Under the pieces are notes generated by a model, which was not told the DNA's origin, searched no databases, and was given only the letters and a program-made list of their open reading frames with translations. A stretch of DNA of 37,357 nt, from positions 1-37,357 of the IMG/VR virus record IMGVR_UViG_3300044846_000733, one strand, 5' to 3'. Shown here piece after piece: positions 20,701-28,976 of the stretch (the stretch's first letter is position 1; the number at the start of each line of letters is the position of its first letter). Origin of the DNA: a virus. A program made the position numbers and the translations under genes.

Positions 20701-23512
20701 GGCGTTTGAGATTATCGCCCCATTCCAGAAGCTCGTCCGCAAGCCCAACCGTGAGCAAGTTGAACAAATTGATGATGCCGTCAAGACGTTGATGCGTGGC
20801 TCGCAAGAAGAATACGTCAAGGCAATCGGTGCGTCGTACCACCGTTATGGCGGCGACCCGATTACTGCGCGGCAGTCGGCAATACGAAGTGGGTTGCGTC
20901 CTAGCGTCACGAAAACGGACCGACCCAATTACATCCGTGGCATTGCCGACGAACTGCGATTCTTGACCAACGATCCGGTTGCGTTGATGGCAGCGCAGGG
21001 TAACGATGAAACGCAGATTATTCGTTGGCTTACCCAAACAGATGAAGGCCGCCAGCGGTGGTCGGAGTTGTACACCGAGTTTGAGAACGGGATTGTTTCC
21101 ATTGAGGGCGGCAAGCAAGTCATGCGGTCCATCTCACTTGCAGAGGTTGACAGCCTGCGGGAGTATGTCCGCACCTACGTTTTGGGCCGCCTCGATCACA
21201 ACGCTGGGGCTACCGGCGCATTGAAGAACGATGTGTTGCGTGACGTTGTCGCGTTCCGTGCGGTCCAAACAGGTGACGAAATCCCTGTTACTGCCGAAGA
21301 ACTGAAGCAATTCAAGCGTGTGTTCAAGAGCCAGACCGAGGGGCCGAACGGCAACGTCTATCTTCTGCGCCAAGAAGTTCGCAAGGTCAAGGGTAAGAAG
21401 CAGACCGTCAGCATTTTCGGTCGTTATGTTGACGACGGGACGCAACTTCAGGGTGGGCGACTCCTTGTGATGGAGGACGCTTACGATGATCTTGGCGAAG
21501 CAACTCCTGCCCTGACTGATGCTCTGAAGCGCATTCTTGACGATCCGGAAGCGAATGCTGTCCTTCCGAACATCACCAAGTATGAACCTTTGATCAGCCC
21601 AGAGAGGTTGTTGAAGGGTCGCGGGAGCGGAGAGCTGGCAAAGACAGTCGAACGGATGAAGCGTGTCACGGACTACTTCTTCGGGAAACTGTATGGATAC
21701 ACGACGGCGTACCTTGACCGATCCCCGCTGTACCGTCAGGTGTATTACAAGCGCGTCGGTGAACTGTTCGATCTCATGGATGACGCATCGGTCGTGACAT
21801 TCCGAGACAACATTCTCAAGGGTGCTGCCGATCTGAAACTTGACCCCGATGATTATGTTGGTTCGACCAAGCTGTGGAAGCGCATCGAGGAAAGGGCAGC
21901 CAAACCGACTGGTGGTGGCCGCATCAACCTGACCCAAATGGATTCCTACGCCAAGGGTTTCGCTCTGGACGAATTGAACATCACGCTCTATTCGGCTGTG
22001 TCGCGCAACAACTTCACGGACATCGCCCGTATTATCGCCCCATTCGGTCAGGCGTGGGGTGAGGTTCTCAACACTTGGGTGCGTTTGATTGCGACGGATC
22101 CGAAGGTGCTGCGCCGTGCAAGCTTGATCGTTGAAACCGGCAAAGAAGCCGATCCCGACGGGGATGGTCGAGGTTTCTTCTACAAGGATCCAGTCACCGG
22201 TGAGTATGTGTTCAACTATCCGCTGTCCGACAAGGGCATCGGCCTACTGACTGGTCCGATTGCCAAGGCACTGGACAAGGTGCCGATCTTGAACAGGTTC
22301 GGCTCGGACGCTGGTCCAGTCAATGCTTCGTTGACTGCACCAATCAAGTCGCTCAACATGGCGTTGACTCTGACCCCTGGTATCGGACCGATGCTTCAGG
22401 TTCCGGCAGCGATCATTCTGCGCAACGTCCCAGGCATGGATCAGGTCAAGGAAGTGCTGATGCCGTACGGCGATCCCAGCCTGCGTGGGACGACGTTCAT
22501 TCCTGCGTGGTTGCAGAAGTTTGCATCGGGTGTGTGGGACGGTCCAGACACCAGCCGACTCATGGGCCAAACCTACGCCGAGGTCGTCCAAAGCCTCCAC
22601 GCCTCGGGCAACTACAACACGGCTGATCAGAACGACCGTGAGCGGATGTTCGAGGATGCCATCGGTATTTCTCGCCAGCTGACCGTTCTTCGGTCTTTCG
22701 GCCAGTTCATCGGACCAACCCGACCAGTTGTCGAGTTTTCCGACGGCGACATCATGACCGCGTTCTACGCCCAGATTCTGGAGCAATTCCGTCTTGAGGA
22801 TTACGACACCGCCACCTCACGGTTTATGGAACTTTTCCCCAATGCCATTTCCTATCTTGGCGCAAAGACCAAAGCCCAGTACGGCGGTCTTGACGCAGGC
22901 AATGTCTACGGCAAATGGGAAGAAGAGAACGGTGCCGTAATCAAGCGTTACCGCGATGTCGGAGGCTACTTCGGCCCAACCGGTGGCGACTTTGACATCG
23001 TCACCTACAGCCGCCAGTTGGCGCAGGGCAAGCGCAGCCGCATGACCGCCCGTCAGATCATCGAGCAGGCTGAGTTCCAGGCTGGTAACGCCATGTACAA
23101 GGAAGTTGCCAAGCAATTCCAAGGCCCGCGTACGGACGAAGTGCGTGAACAGTTGCGCCAGTATCGAGAATTGCTCGGGCAGAAGTACCCAGGCTTTGCC
23201 ACCCTCCAGTCCTTTGACACTCAGAAGTTCGACCGCGAAGTCGCGCAGTTGCGTCGTGCAACAACCGATAACGAACTAGAGGGTAACCCCGTCCGCGATG
23301 CTGTTGAGATTTACTTGACGGCGCGTGATGAGGCTCTTGGCGTGGCGCAATCCCGTGGCCGTTCAAGCCTTGGTGGCCGCGACGACGACGACCTTCGCCA
23401 GTTGCTCCGCCAGCTTGGCGAGACACTTGGTGAGAGATACCCAGATTTTGTCAGGTTGTATGATCGGGTGTTGTCCCGAGAAGTAGAGAGCGACACGGAC
23501 CCCAATGGCTGA
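17783..23512 (+). CDS. Giant structural protein, 1909 aa, putative internal/ejection protein
   Basis: At 1909 residues this takes 15% of the genome. It lies between portal and scaffold, where podoviruses encode internal core or ejection proteins. It has hydrophobic patches (about 105-130, 210-235 with IIGLDPVNFLVPVGG, and about 920-970 with MVLMTGGYVIRNVAEAQARL) amid long charged helices. The C-terminus contains two copies of LRQ-x3-LLG-x2-YP-x-F about 80 residues apart. I see no lysozyme, protease or ADP-ribosyltransferase motif. The likely role is to leave the capsid and help DNA cross the cell envelope. A polyvalent MuF-like protein is the alternative. Function is inferred from size and position. 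Confidence 0.7.
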   Translation: MGFGLTVQDEDAVYAYEEKRKERDKGYTQSASTTLASRAAAIHRTYPHLTPGVALALAKGNANEATIEQAAKRAAEQAVIEQQRKAAEPKGLGDKIYEKFKTGTRYAAAALAFPYEVGVNLASQAFSGGDPGVREGLVISTSLGSLIRNDELAGSGFFMGGEALQKQGERARRYRGTINGQAWTIGRGAASLVSEPGSDAYRYLSGLVDAAAIIGLDPVNFLVPVGGELGAAKKGVTRFGRTGRILPVAADDLARLAGSEITTNAVEAAGGLFKTSKQVVAETGKSWLDSATGQRVVEQAAGINNLWEMRQAFPRVGTRMQVQLLDAKTPEEVRAVLAPALGLEAGVSKVSDFKYRHVYSKLPKVEQRSRVPALLRNLFEGMPNRQISLRPGDRNIDEAMYEMDAWLASNRYTPEERAPVLEKFARNLINEMDPEEAAIRSQTMREAAEATIDLERRPKAQQLEQLQQEADSISRQAIADGYAETYVRNVEKPSFRSGADLRNWLREPNQLGQLRNAFDTAVGWMERAGIGLDRQTLRPTSSLRVGVRNAKGRFDRFGNRLGGELDDLVNALGGRVQEYSRRGWVKYGESARDRGMGFYRGGTKQFLQGVDQALNNMTFGSGAEMSIAEFAEEFVRNADIIDTLRPLFAKGSTQAKGTRLAGLRTYGDAGDLLDPTNLFGREYSGLKYEDIVEATRNREALAKVNTAITNNTIDEIVEKALAGQIDELAGFSEQEIFDIIGRAIARTPSQALADARRLETVITTTQKELDEIDMRLERVGLAPVGSGRAGVYQIAEQFRELMIEGLVRNGIDREFVNTLFDAYYANIKGQSLYAIDEMGNPTDFGLLQALIPNDAGDLRPVDAVLGSPGLRSEMLQRTIFMPDPRQIRRLQSELGWITGTKRGDMRMPLSALEGFQQDIWRPMVLMTGGYVIRNVAEAQARLTLMAPTSMFKHPLLHIMWASGFKGAGDAMGKAFEIIAPFQKLVRKPNREQVEQIDDAVKTLMRGSQEEYVKAIGASYHRYGGDPITARQSAIRSGLRPSVTKTDRPNYIRGIADELRFLTNDPVALMAAQGNDETQIIRWLTQTDEGRQRWSELYTEFENGIVSIEGGKQVMRSISLAEVDSLREYVRTYVLGRLDHNAGATGALKNDVLRDVVAFRAVQTGDEIPVTAEELKQFKRVFKSQTEGPNGNVYLLRQEVRKVKGKKQTVSIFGRYVDDGTQLQGGRLLVMEDAYDDLGEATPALTDALKRILDDPEANAVLPNITKYEPLISPERLLKGRGSGELAKTVERMKRVTDYFFGKLYGYTTAYLDRSPLYRQVYYKRVGELFDLMDDASVVTFRDNILKGAADLKLDPDDYVGSTKLWKRIEERAAKPTGGGRINLTQMDSYAKGFALDELNITLYSAVSRNNFTDIARIIAPFGQAWGEVLNTWVRLIATDPKVLRRASLIVETGKEADPDGDGRGFFYKDPVTGEYVFNYPLSDKGIGLLTGPIAKALDKVPILNRFGSDAGPVNASLTAPIKSLNMALTLTPGIGPMLQVPAAIILRNVPGMDQVKEVLMPYGDPSLRGTTFIPAWLQKFASGVWDGPDTSRLMGQTYAEVVQSLHASGNYNTADQNDRERMFEDAIGISRQLTVLRSFGQFIGPTRPVVEFSDGDIMTAFYAQILEQFRLEDYDTATSRFMELFPNAISYLGAKTKAQYGGLDAGNVYGKWEEENGAVIKRYRDVGGYFGPTGGDFDIVTYSRQLAQGKRSRMTARQIIEQAEFQAGNAMYKEVAKQFQGPRTDEVREQLRQYRELLGQKYPGFATLQSFDTQKFDREVAQLRRATTDNELEGNPVRDAVEIYLTARDEALGVAQSRGRSSLGGRDDDDLRQLLRQLGETLGERYPDFVRLYDRVLSREVESDTDPNG

Positions 23513-24272
23513 AACAACGACACCGCCGCCAACAACGGCGACGATTGACCAGAAACTGGCCGATCTTCAGGCCGGCTTCAAGCAGCTTGCTGCTCAGGGT
23601 GGCGGGGAGTCTCGCCTCGGTTACACAACGCCTCGTTACGGTGTGCCGGCTGGCTATACCCGTGCGGGCCGTGAGCCTGGTATCTACAGCGTTGTGAGTG
23701 GCCAGAAAGTTCGAGACAGTTACTATGATCTAGAGAGCGATCCGTTCATTATTCTGTACGGAATTTCGGATGATGTGAAGCGTGAAGAACTTCGCAAGAC
23801 GCTGTTCGCTAAGGGCTATTACCGCACAAGCAAGATCCCGACTGGCGCAGTTGATCGTGAAGATGAATACGCGATGTCTGAACTCTTGCGTGAGGCGAAC
23901 ATCAACCAGACCCAATGGGATCAGTACGTTGACGCTGTCAAGGCCCGGCCAGACAAGACGACTGGTGGGGCGGCACGTCCCCGTCTGACAGTTACTTCGG
24001 CTGATGACATTGTCGTCATTGCCAACCGTTTGGCTATCGAAACATTGGGTCGCAGGCTGAAAGACAACGAGGCTCAGACAATCGCTCGACTGTACCAAGC
24101 GCAAGAACAACAGGCTGGTATGCAGGCTGCCGTGTCGCGTACATCTGTTGCGGCACCCGATGTGACAACGACCGTGATGAACACCCTCGAGACAAAGTAT
24201 GGCGGCGAGCAGGAAGCGTACGGTTATTTGCAGGCCGCTAATCGTTTGGCGCGTTTGGTGGGGGCCGTCTGA
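23505..24272 (+). CDS. Structural/internal virion protein, 255 aa
   Basis: ATG 23505 overlaps the giant gene by 8 bases. A Thr/Pro-rich start (TTTPPPTTATIDQKLADLQA) leads to GYTTPRYGVPAGYTRAGREP and a helical part. The helical part includes ELRKTLFAKGYYRTSKIPTG and DDIVVIANRLAIETLGRRLK then DNEAQTIARLYQAQEQ. The last segment resembles the small LGR-x4-DxE helical module often present in phage structural proteins. No catalytic residues are evident. By position it is a further internal or ejection-complex protein. Confidence 0.6.
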   Translation: MAETTTPPPTTATIDQKLADLQAGFKQLAAQGGGESRLGYTTPRYGVPAGYTRAGREPGIYSVVSGQKVRDSYYDLESDPFIILYGISDDVKREELRKTLFAKGYYRTSKIPTGAVDREDEYAMSELLREANINQTQWDQYVDAVKARPDKTTGGAARPRLTVTSADDIVVIANRLAIETLGRRLKDNEAQTIARLYQAQEQQAGMQAAVSRTSVAAPDVTTTVMNTLETKYGGEQEAYGYLQAANRLARLVGAV

Positions 24273-25957
24273 TGGCAACGCTTCAGGAACTTGAAAAACT
24301 TCTTACCGATATCCAGACACAACTGGATGCGATTGATTCTGCTTCTCCGTCTGCAAGCACACCGCAGGGATCTGTTGAATATCGAAACCCTGAAACGGGC
24401 CAAGTTGAAACTGTAAAACTTGCCGACCTTGACGTTTTGCGCAAGGGGTTGTCGGAGAACAAGAAGAAACTTCAGGCTGCACTCAAACCATTGCGTGACG
24501 CGCAAAACACTTACCAGAACGAACTGGTTGGTTTGCGTAGGGCTAAGGAAATTGCGGCGAATCCAATTACAGAATCTGCTCAGGGTTTGTCGCAAAAGGA
24601 AGCTGATTCCAATGTCGTGGCTGCGGAGGCAAAAGTCAACTCTGCTGCACGGCAGGTAACTATTGCTACGCAACGTCTGGCCTCAACCGAAGTGCCGGTC
24701 GTTCTTGGTACAACCAAGCCGAAAGCTGCTGGTGGCCCACGCACAACCCCGCCCCGAATGAGGATGCCCGAAGAGGCCGCCGACCGAGGTGTTGTTACTG
24801 GAAAGCCGCCGACCCCGCGTGATTTGGCTGGCGGCGGTGGTGGTGGCGGTGGAGCGACCCCGCCACCGAAGCCTGGTAAGCCTGGTGAAGCGTCTCCTGG
24901 TTTGCAGCAAGAGTTTTTGACGGTTGTCAATCAGCAGTTTGGGACATCGTTCAAGACTGTCAATGAATATTTGTCGGCCAAGGGTGTCAAGGGGATGGCA
25001 CCTCGAGCGAAGCGTGTTGAGCGATACAACAAGTTCATTGCCGGCAAGGAAGAAACCACGCCAGAGGGCGGTCTGACGGAACGTGGCAAGCAGATTCTCC
25101 AGCAGGAATACGGTTGGGTTTCGGCATACATCGGTATCGATCCTGACGTGGATGCGGCGATGGGTCAGTTGGCGCGAAAGGAAATATCCGAGGACGCATT
25201 TGACGCAAAGATCCGCTCGAGCAAGTGGTGGCAGGAACGCAACGATTTCACGCGGGCATGGGATGTCAAAGAACGTACACCTGGTTCTACCGCCCAGAAG
25301 GAGATTGACGACCGCGTTCAGTCGATGAAGGATTATGCTTTGTCCACGTTTGGTGTTGTGTTGTCACCGGAGCAGCTGCGTCCGTGGGCGAGGCAGACCC
25401 TCCGAGAGGGTGCGTCTGCCCCGACCCAAGAGAACGGTGTTGCTGCCATTATCGTCAAGGGTGGCAGCCAAGGTGCGATTGACCAGTTGCGTCAGGGTGG
25501 CGTGGCACAAAGAGTCAATGACGTGAACGCCCGTTACGGCTACAACCCTGGATCGGATTTTGTCAACCAGTCCATCTCGAACATTGCGTTGGGGACAATG
25601 ACCGAAGATATGTATGAGTCAAAAGTCAAGAGTTTCGTCAAGACCATGTACGGTGCAGACGTTGGCGATTTACTGGACCGAGGCTATTCGGTTGCAGATA
25701 TTTCAGAGCCGTACGTCCAGACCGCCGCACGGATGCTTGAGACAAATCCGAACATGATTGACATGAAGGACACGAAGTTCCAAAAGGCTTTGGGCATGGT
25801 GGATGCTGACGGCAAGAAGCGTCAGATGACTTTGGGCGAGTGGGAGAAAACGCTGCGTACGGACCCGATTTACGGGTGGGATAAAACGAACCAAGCAGCA
25901 GGTTTGGCTGTTCAGGTTGGCGAGCAGATTTTGCGCCAGTTCGGAAAGGTGCAGTAA
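24272..25957 (+). CDS. Structural protein with coiled-coil N-terminus and Gly/Pro linker, 561 aa
   Basis: The N-terminal 150 residues are coiled coil (LQELEKLLTDIQTQLDAI, then ENKKKLQAALKPLRDAQNTY). A Pro/Gly-rich linker with eight glycines in a row (about residue 188) joins this to a globular helical C-terminus, which includes QQEYGWVSAYIGIDPDVDAA, SSKWWQERNDFTRAWDV and GEWEKTLRTDPIYGWD. It overlaps the preceding gene by one base (TGATG). It is probably a component of the internal ejection complex or tail hub; no enzyme motif is visible. Confidence 0.6.
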   Translation: MATLQELEKLLTDIQTQLDAIDSASPSASTPQGSVEYRNPETGQVETVKLADLDVLRKGLSENKKKLQAALKPLRDAQNTYQNELVGLRRAKEIAANPITESAQGLSQKEADSNVVAAEAKVNSAARQVTIATQRLASTEVPVVLGTTKPKAAGGPRTTPPRMRMPEEAADRGVVTGKPPTPRDLAGGGGGGGGATPPPKPGKPGEASPGLQQEFLTVVNQQFGTSFKTVNEYLSAKGVKGMAPRAKRVERYNKFIAGKEETTPEGGLTERGKQILQQEYGWVSAYIGIDPDVDAAMGQLARKEISEDAFDAKIRSSKWWQERNDFTRAWDVKERTPGSTAQKEIDDRVQSMKDYALSTFGVVLSPEQLRPWARQTLREGASAPTQENGVAAIIVKGGSQGAIDQLRQGGVAQRVNDVNARYGYNPGSDFVNQSISNIALGTMTEDMYESKVKSFVKTMYGADVGDLLDRGYSVADISEPYVQTAARMLETNPNMIDMKDTKFQKALGMVDADGKKRQMTLGEWEKTLRTDPIYGWDKTNQAAGLAVQVGEQILRQFGKVQ

Positions 25958-27175
25958 ATGTCCAATATTGACAGGACTGATTACACGTTCAGCAACATTG
26001 ACTGGGCCGCGCTAAATACTGAGGCTTTCAATCCTCCAGTCTCACAGTCTGCAATGACCCCAGCCGAGGCAGAGGCGGCAGCAGCTTTGGCGGGTGGTGG
26101 CATTCCGCTGAACCGTCCTTTTGTTGCAGAGACACCGCCAGTTGAACAACCTACGGGCGGCGGCACTCAAACCGTGGAGGAAGAAGAACCTCAGTTTGTC
26201 AGACTGCCGCGAGAGATTGCCCCGATTGTCCAGCCACCGGCAAGTCAAACTCCGATTGAGCCACCCGCTCCGCCCGCGCCAGACCCAGAGGCAGCGAAAA
26301 GGGCTGCTCGAGCCTCGGCCCGACCAATGGCTGAGATTCTGACGGACTATCTCAAGCCGTATTTTTCGCAAGAAGATCTTGATGTTTTGTTGGGTGTGGC
26401 CATCGACAAGATCGTGGAGTTCGGGCAAGATCTTGCGCCGGCAATGGTTCCGATTGAACTAAAGAAAACGACCCAGTACAAGACTCGTTTTGCCGCCAAT
26501 GCCAAGCGAATCGAAAAAGGTTTGCCGGAACTGTCGCCGGCTGAGTATGTCAGTTTGGAGCAGACGTACCGCGACCTGTTCAAGGCATACGGAATGCCCG
26601 ACTGGTCGTATGACGAAACAAACGACTTTGAGAAGATTCTTGAAAATAACATTCAGCCTGCTGAAATGAACCGTCGCATCGTCCAAGGTTTCAACGCTGT
26701 CAAAACTGCTCCGCCAGAAGTGATCAAGCAGTTCAAGGATCTCTACGACATTGATGAATCCAACCTTGCTGCGTATTTTCTTGACCCAACCCGAGGTGCG
26801 GAAAAGTTGGTACGTCAGGCCGAGGCCGCCCAGGTTGCTGGAATTGCCAAGCAGGCTGGCGGTATTACGCTTGGTGCTACGGCTGCCGAGGCTGCATCGT
26901 TTGCGGAACGCATCGCTGCCGAGGGTATTGCCCCGTCGGATCTTCAGGCCGGTTTCGCCCGCATTGCCGAACAGCAGGGTCTGTTCAGGCCGCTCATGCG
27001 TGGCGAAGAACAGATCTCCCAGCAGGAACAGGTTGAAGGGACTCTTGGCATCAATGCCGCTGCCCGTCAACGTATTGAGGCGCGTCGTCGTCGCCGGCAA
27101 GCAGAGTTCCAAGAGGGCGGTGGCTTTGCTGAGACTGCTCAGGGTGTCATCGGTCTGCGGACGGTTGGCGAATGA
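25958..27175 (+). CDS. Structural protein, 405 aa, Pro-rich N-terminus and helical C-terminus
   Basis: It starts one base after the previous stop. The first 120 residues are rich in Pro, Ala and Glu (PPASQTPIEPPAPPAPDPEA) and likely flexible. The remainder is helical with YLKPYFSQEDLDVLLGVAID, YVSLEQTYRDLFKAYGMPDW, and an Ala/Glu-rich region. It ends in a basic RQRIEARRRRRQAEFQEGG. The acidic start and basic end fit a protein that bridges DNA and protein in the capsid. It closes the long portal-to-leader group. Function unknown. Confidence 0.6.
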   Translation: MSNIDRTDYTFSNIDWAALNTEAFNPPVSQSAMTPAEAEAAAALAGGGIPLNRPFVAETPPVEQPTGGGTQTVEEEEPQFVRLPREIAPIVQPPASQTPIEPPAPPAPDPEAAKRAARASARPMAEILTDYLKPYFSQEDLDVLLGVAIDKIVEFGQDLAPAMVPIELKKTTQYKTRFAANAKRIEKGLPELSPAEYVSLEQTYRDLFKAYGMPDWSYDETNDFEKILENNIQPAEMNRRIVQGFNAVKTAPPEVIKQFKDLYDIDESNLAAYFLDPTRGAEKLVRQAEAAQVAGIAKQAGGITLGATAAEAASFAERIAAEGIAPSDLQAGFARIAEQQGLFRPLMRGEEQISQQEQVEGTLGINAAARQRIEARRRRRQAEFQEGGGFAETAQGVIGLRTVGE

Positions 27176-27300
27176 TCGAATGCGACGGCTGCGGAGTCAA
27201 GTACGACCCCGTCGGTTGTCGTTGGCGTTGCCCCAAGTGCGGACTCAAGTCGTCGTGCTGCGAGGGTGAAGCGCAAGATAGTTGCACACACAACGATTGA
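27172..27300 (+). CDS. Zinc-finger microprotein, 42 aa
   Basis: ATG 27172 overlaps the preceding stop (ATGA). MIECDGCGVKYDPVGCRWRC, then PKCGLKSSCCEGEAQDSC contains nine cysteines: CDGCG and CPKCG form a zinc ribbon and additional CC and C residues are extra ligands. At 42 residues it is below usual gene-calling cut-offs but the cysteine spacing makes it convincing. It is the last gene before the structured leader of the capsid genes; possible roles include regulation of that leader, but this is speculation. Confidence 0.6.
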   Translation: MIECDGCGVKYDPVGCRWRCPKCGLKSSCCEGEAQDSCTHND

Positions 27301-27308
27301 TGTGTAAA

Positions 27309-27430
27309 GTTCTCCACGATCCCGAGTGGAGGAACCGACCAGTAATCCCCCTAGCTGGTTGTGTATAAGGGGCGACCAACAACTATGCAGCCATCACGGT
27401 CCTCCGCCGTGGTGAGGGCAAAAAGGAGAG
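27309..27430 (+). ncRNA. Structured 5' leader of the scaffold/capsid transcript (candidate cis-regulatory RNA)
   Basis: Three stem-loops fill the gap before the scaffold-like gene. P1 is GTTCTCCAC (27309-27317) with GTGGAGGAAC (27326-27335), nine pairs with one bulge. P2 is GACCAG (27337-27342) with CTGGTT (27355-27360). The P2 loop CCCCT (27348-27352) can pair with AGGGG (27368-27372), making a pseudoknot. P3 is CATCACGG (27392-27399) with CCGTGGTG (27407-27414). The P3 loop CCTCC (27401-27405) is complementary both to GGAGG in P1 (27328-27332) and, through CTCC, to GGAG of the ribosome binding site (27425-27428). Alternative pairing could switch translation. No known RNA family is recognised. 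Confidence 0.55.
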
Positions 27431-27436
27431 TGCCAT

Positions 27437-27883
27437 ATGTCCCAGATCGAAGATTTCGACTACGAGGATGACGACTTTGCAGACCGCAACCCTTTGCGGA
27501 ATGTGAACAAGAAACTGGAGAAGGAACTTGCTGCTCTGAGAAAAGAGCGTGAGGAACTGCTCGCAGCCAAACGAGAGAACGCTTTCATCAAAGCGGGCAT
27601 CGACCCGAATGATGCGAAGTTCAAGTATTTCGTCAAGGGCTACGACGGTGATCTGACTCCAGATGCCATCCGAGAAGCAGGGATTGAGGCGCAGTTGATC
27701 GCCCCACCGTCGCCGGTGTCCGCAAGTGCGGACGAGCAGGCTGCGTGGAACCGCACCGCCAAGGTGGCTGCGGGTGCCAACGCAGCACAAGCACCAGTCG
27801 ATTGGGCAGCGCGAATCAACGCCGCCGAATCCCCCGCAGAGGTCGAAGCGATCATGGCAGAGGCACGAGCTGCCCTCGGGTAG
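27437..27883 (+). CDS. Capsid scaffolding protein-like, 148 aa
   Basis: The protein is acidic at the start (IEDFDYEDDDFADRN), then forms a coiled coil (KKLEKELAALRKEREELLAA, about 24-46), and ends in an Ala-rich region with WAARINAAESPAEVEAIMAE. A small acidic coiled-coil protein right before the major capsid gene is the standard scaffold arrangement. It would guide capsid assembly and leave before DNA enters. AAGGAG precedes ATG 27437, within reach of the structured leader. No protease is seen nearby. Confidence 0.72.
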   Translation: MSQIEDFDYEDDDFADRNPLRNVNKKLEKELAALRKEREELLAAKRENAFIKAGIDPNDAKFKYFVKGYDGDLTPDAIREAGIEAQLIAPPSPVSASADEQAAWNRTAKVAAGANAAQAPVDWAARINAAESPAEVEAIMAEARAALG

Positions 27884-27924
27884 CGAATACCCCCAAATCA
27901 CTTCAACCCTGAAAGGAAACCCAA

Positions 27925-28902
27925 GTGGCCGGAGAAACAACCACCTCCTCACTTTCGGTTGACCAGACAGCATTTGATCGCCTTGCGTACTTCGCTCTGC
28001 GTTCGGAACTTCTGTTCGACCAGGCTGCCGATGTGCAGCCGACCCAGCAGTCCATGCCTGGTTCTGCCGTCACGTTCACGATTTTCGCGGACATCGCAGC
28101 TGCCACCAGCACCCTCAACGAGGTCACCGACGTTACCCCGACCGCTCTGAGCGACTCGCAGGTCACCGTCACCCTCGCTGAATACGGCAACGCTGTCGTC
28201 ACCACGGCCAAGCTCCGTGGCACGTCGTTCCTCGACGTTGACGCTGCTGCTGCGAACATCATCGGTTACAACGCTGGCGACTCAATCGACCAGGTTGTCC
28301 GTGAAGTTCTCGCCGGCGGCCAGAACGTCGTGTACGCAACGGGTGGCGCAAGCGACCCGACGAGCCGTGCAACGGTCGGCAGCGACGACACGATCACCGC
28401 GAACGACGTTCGCAAGGTCGTGGCCCAGCTCCGTGCAGCCAATGTCGCAACCTTCAACGGTTCGTACATCGGCTATATCCACCCTGACGTGTCGTTCGAC
28501 TTCCGTTCGGCAACCGATGCGGCTGGCTTCCGTAGCTCGGTCCAGTACACCAACGCGATGCCCTTCTACCAGGGCGAGATCGGCACGTTTGAGTCGGTCC
28601 GCTTCATCGAAACCCCCCGCGCCAAGGTGTTCACGAACGCCTCGGACGGCTCGGGTTCTTCGACCGGTTCCAGCGCGACGGTGGACGTGTACTGCACCCA
28701 CATCATGGGCCGTCAGGCTCTCGCCAAGGCACACAGCATCACCGATGGCAACGGCTCCATGCCGAAGATCGTTCGCGGCAACGTGACCGACCTTCTCATG
28801 CGCCTCCAGCCGATCGGCTGGTACTGGCTCGGTGGCTACGGACGCTTCCGTGAGGCAAGCCTCCGCCGCATCGAGTCGGCCTCGAGCATCGGCTCCAACT
28901 GA
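27925..28902 (+). CDS. Major capsid protein (N4-gp56 family, HK97-like fold)
   Basis: The 325-residue protein has the sequence order expected of the N4-gp56 capsid family. This includes an N-terminal arm (FDRLAYFALRSELLFDQ), SMPGSAVTFTIFADIAAATS, NEVTDVTPTALSDSQVTVTL, a central TYIHPDV-like YIGYIHPDVSFDFR, and the C-terminal QPIGWYWLGGYGRFREASLR. Codons are strongly C-ending, as usual for highly expressed phage genes. GTG 27925 follows AAAGGAAA. It would form the shell with portal at one vertex. A strong terminator follows at 28926, so high-level transcripts probably stop there. Confidence 0.87.
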   Translation: MAGETTTSSLSVDQTAFDRLAYFALRSELLFDQAADVQPTQQSMPGSAVTFTIFADIAAATSTLNEVTDVTPTALSDSQVTVTLAEYGNAVVTTAKLRGTSFLDVDAAAANIIGYNAGDSIDQVVREVLAGGQNVVYATGGASDPTSRATVGSDDTITANDVRKVVAQLRAANVATFNGSYIGYIHPDVSFDFRSATDAAGFRSSVQYTNAMPFYQGEIGTFESVRFIETPRAKVFTNASDGSGSSTGSSATVDVYCTHIMGRQALAKAHSITDGNGSMPKIVRGNVTDLLMRLQPIGWYWLGGYGRFREASLRRIESASSIGSN

Positions 28903-28925
28903 CACGATCAACCCGTGTAGCATCG

Positions 28926-28951
28926 GCCCCCTGCGCAAGCGGGGGGCTTTT
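28926..28951 (+). terminator. Rho-independent terminator after the capsid gene (GCAA tetraloop)
   Basis: GCCCCCTGC (28926-28934) pairs with GCGGGGGGC (28939-28947), nine pairs with one G-U, around a GCAA loop of GNRA type, followed by TTTT. It lies 24 bases past the capsid stop and ends the leader-scaffold-capsid transcript. Confidence 0.85.
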
Positions 28952-28976
28952 GCTATTATCACGAACGAGGTAACCC

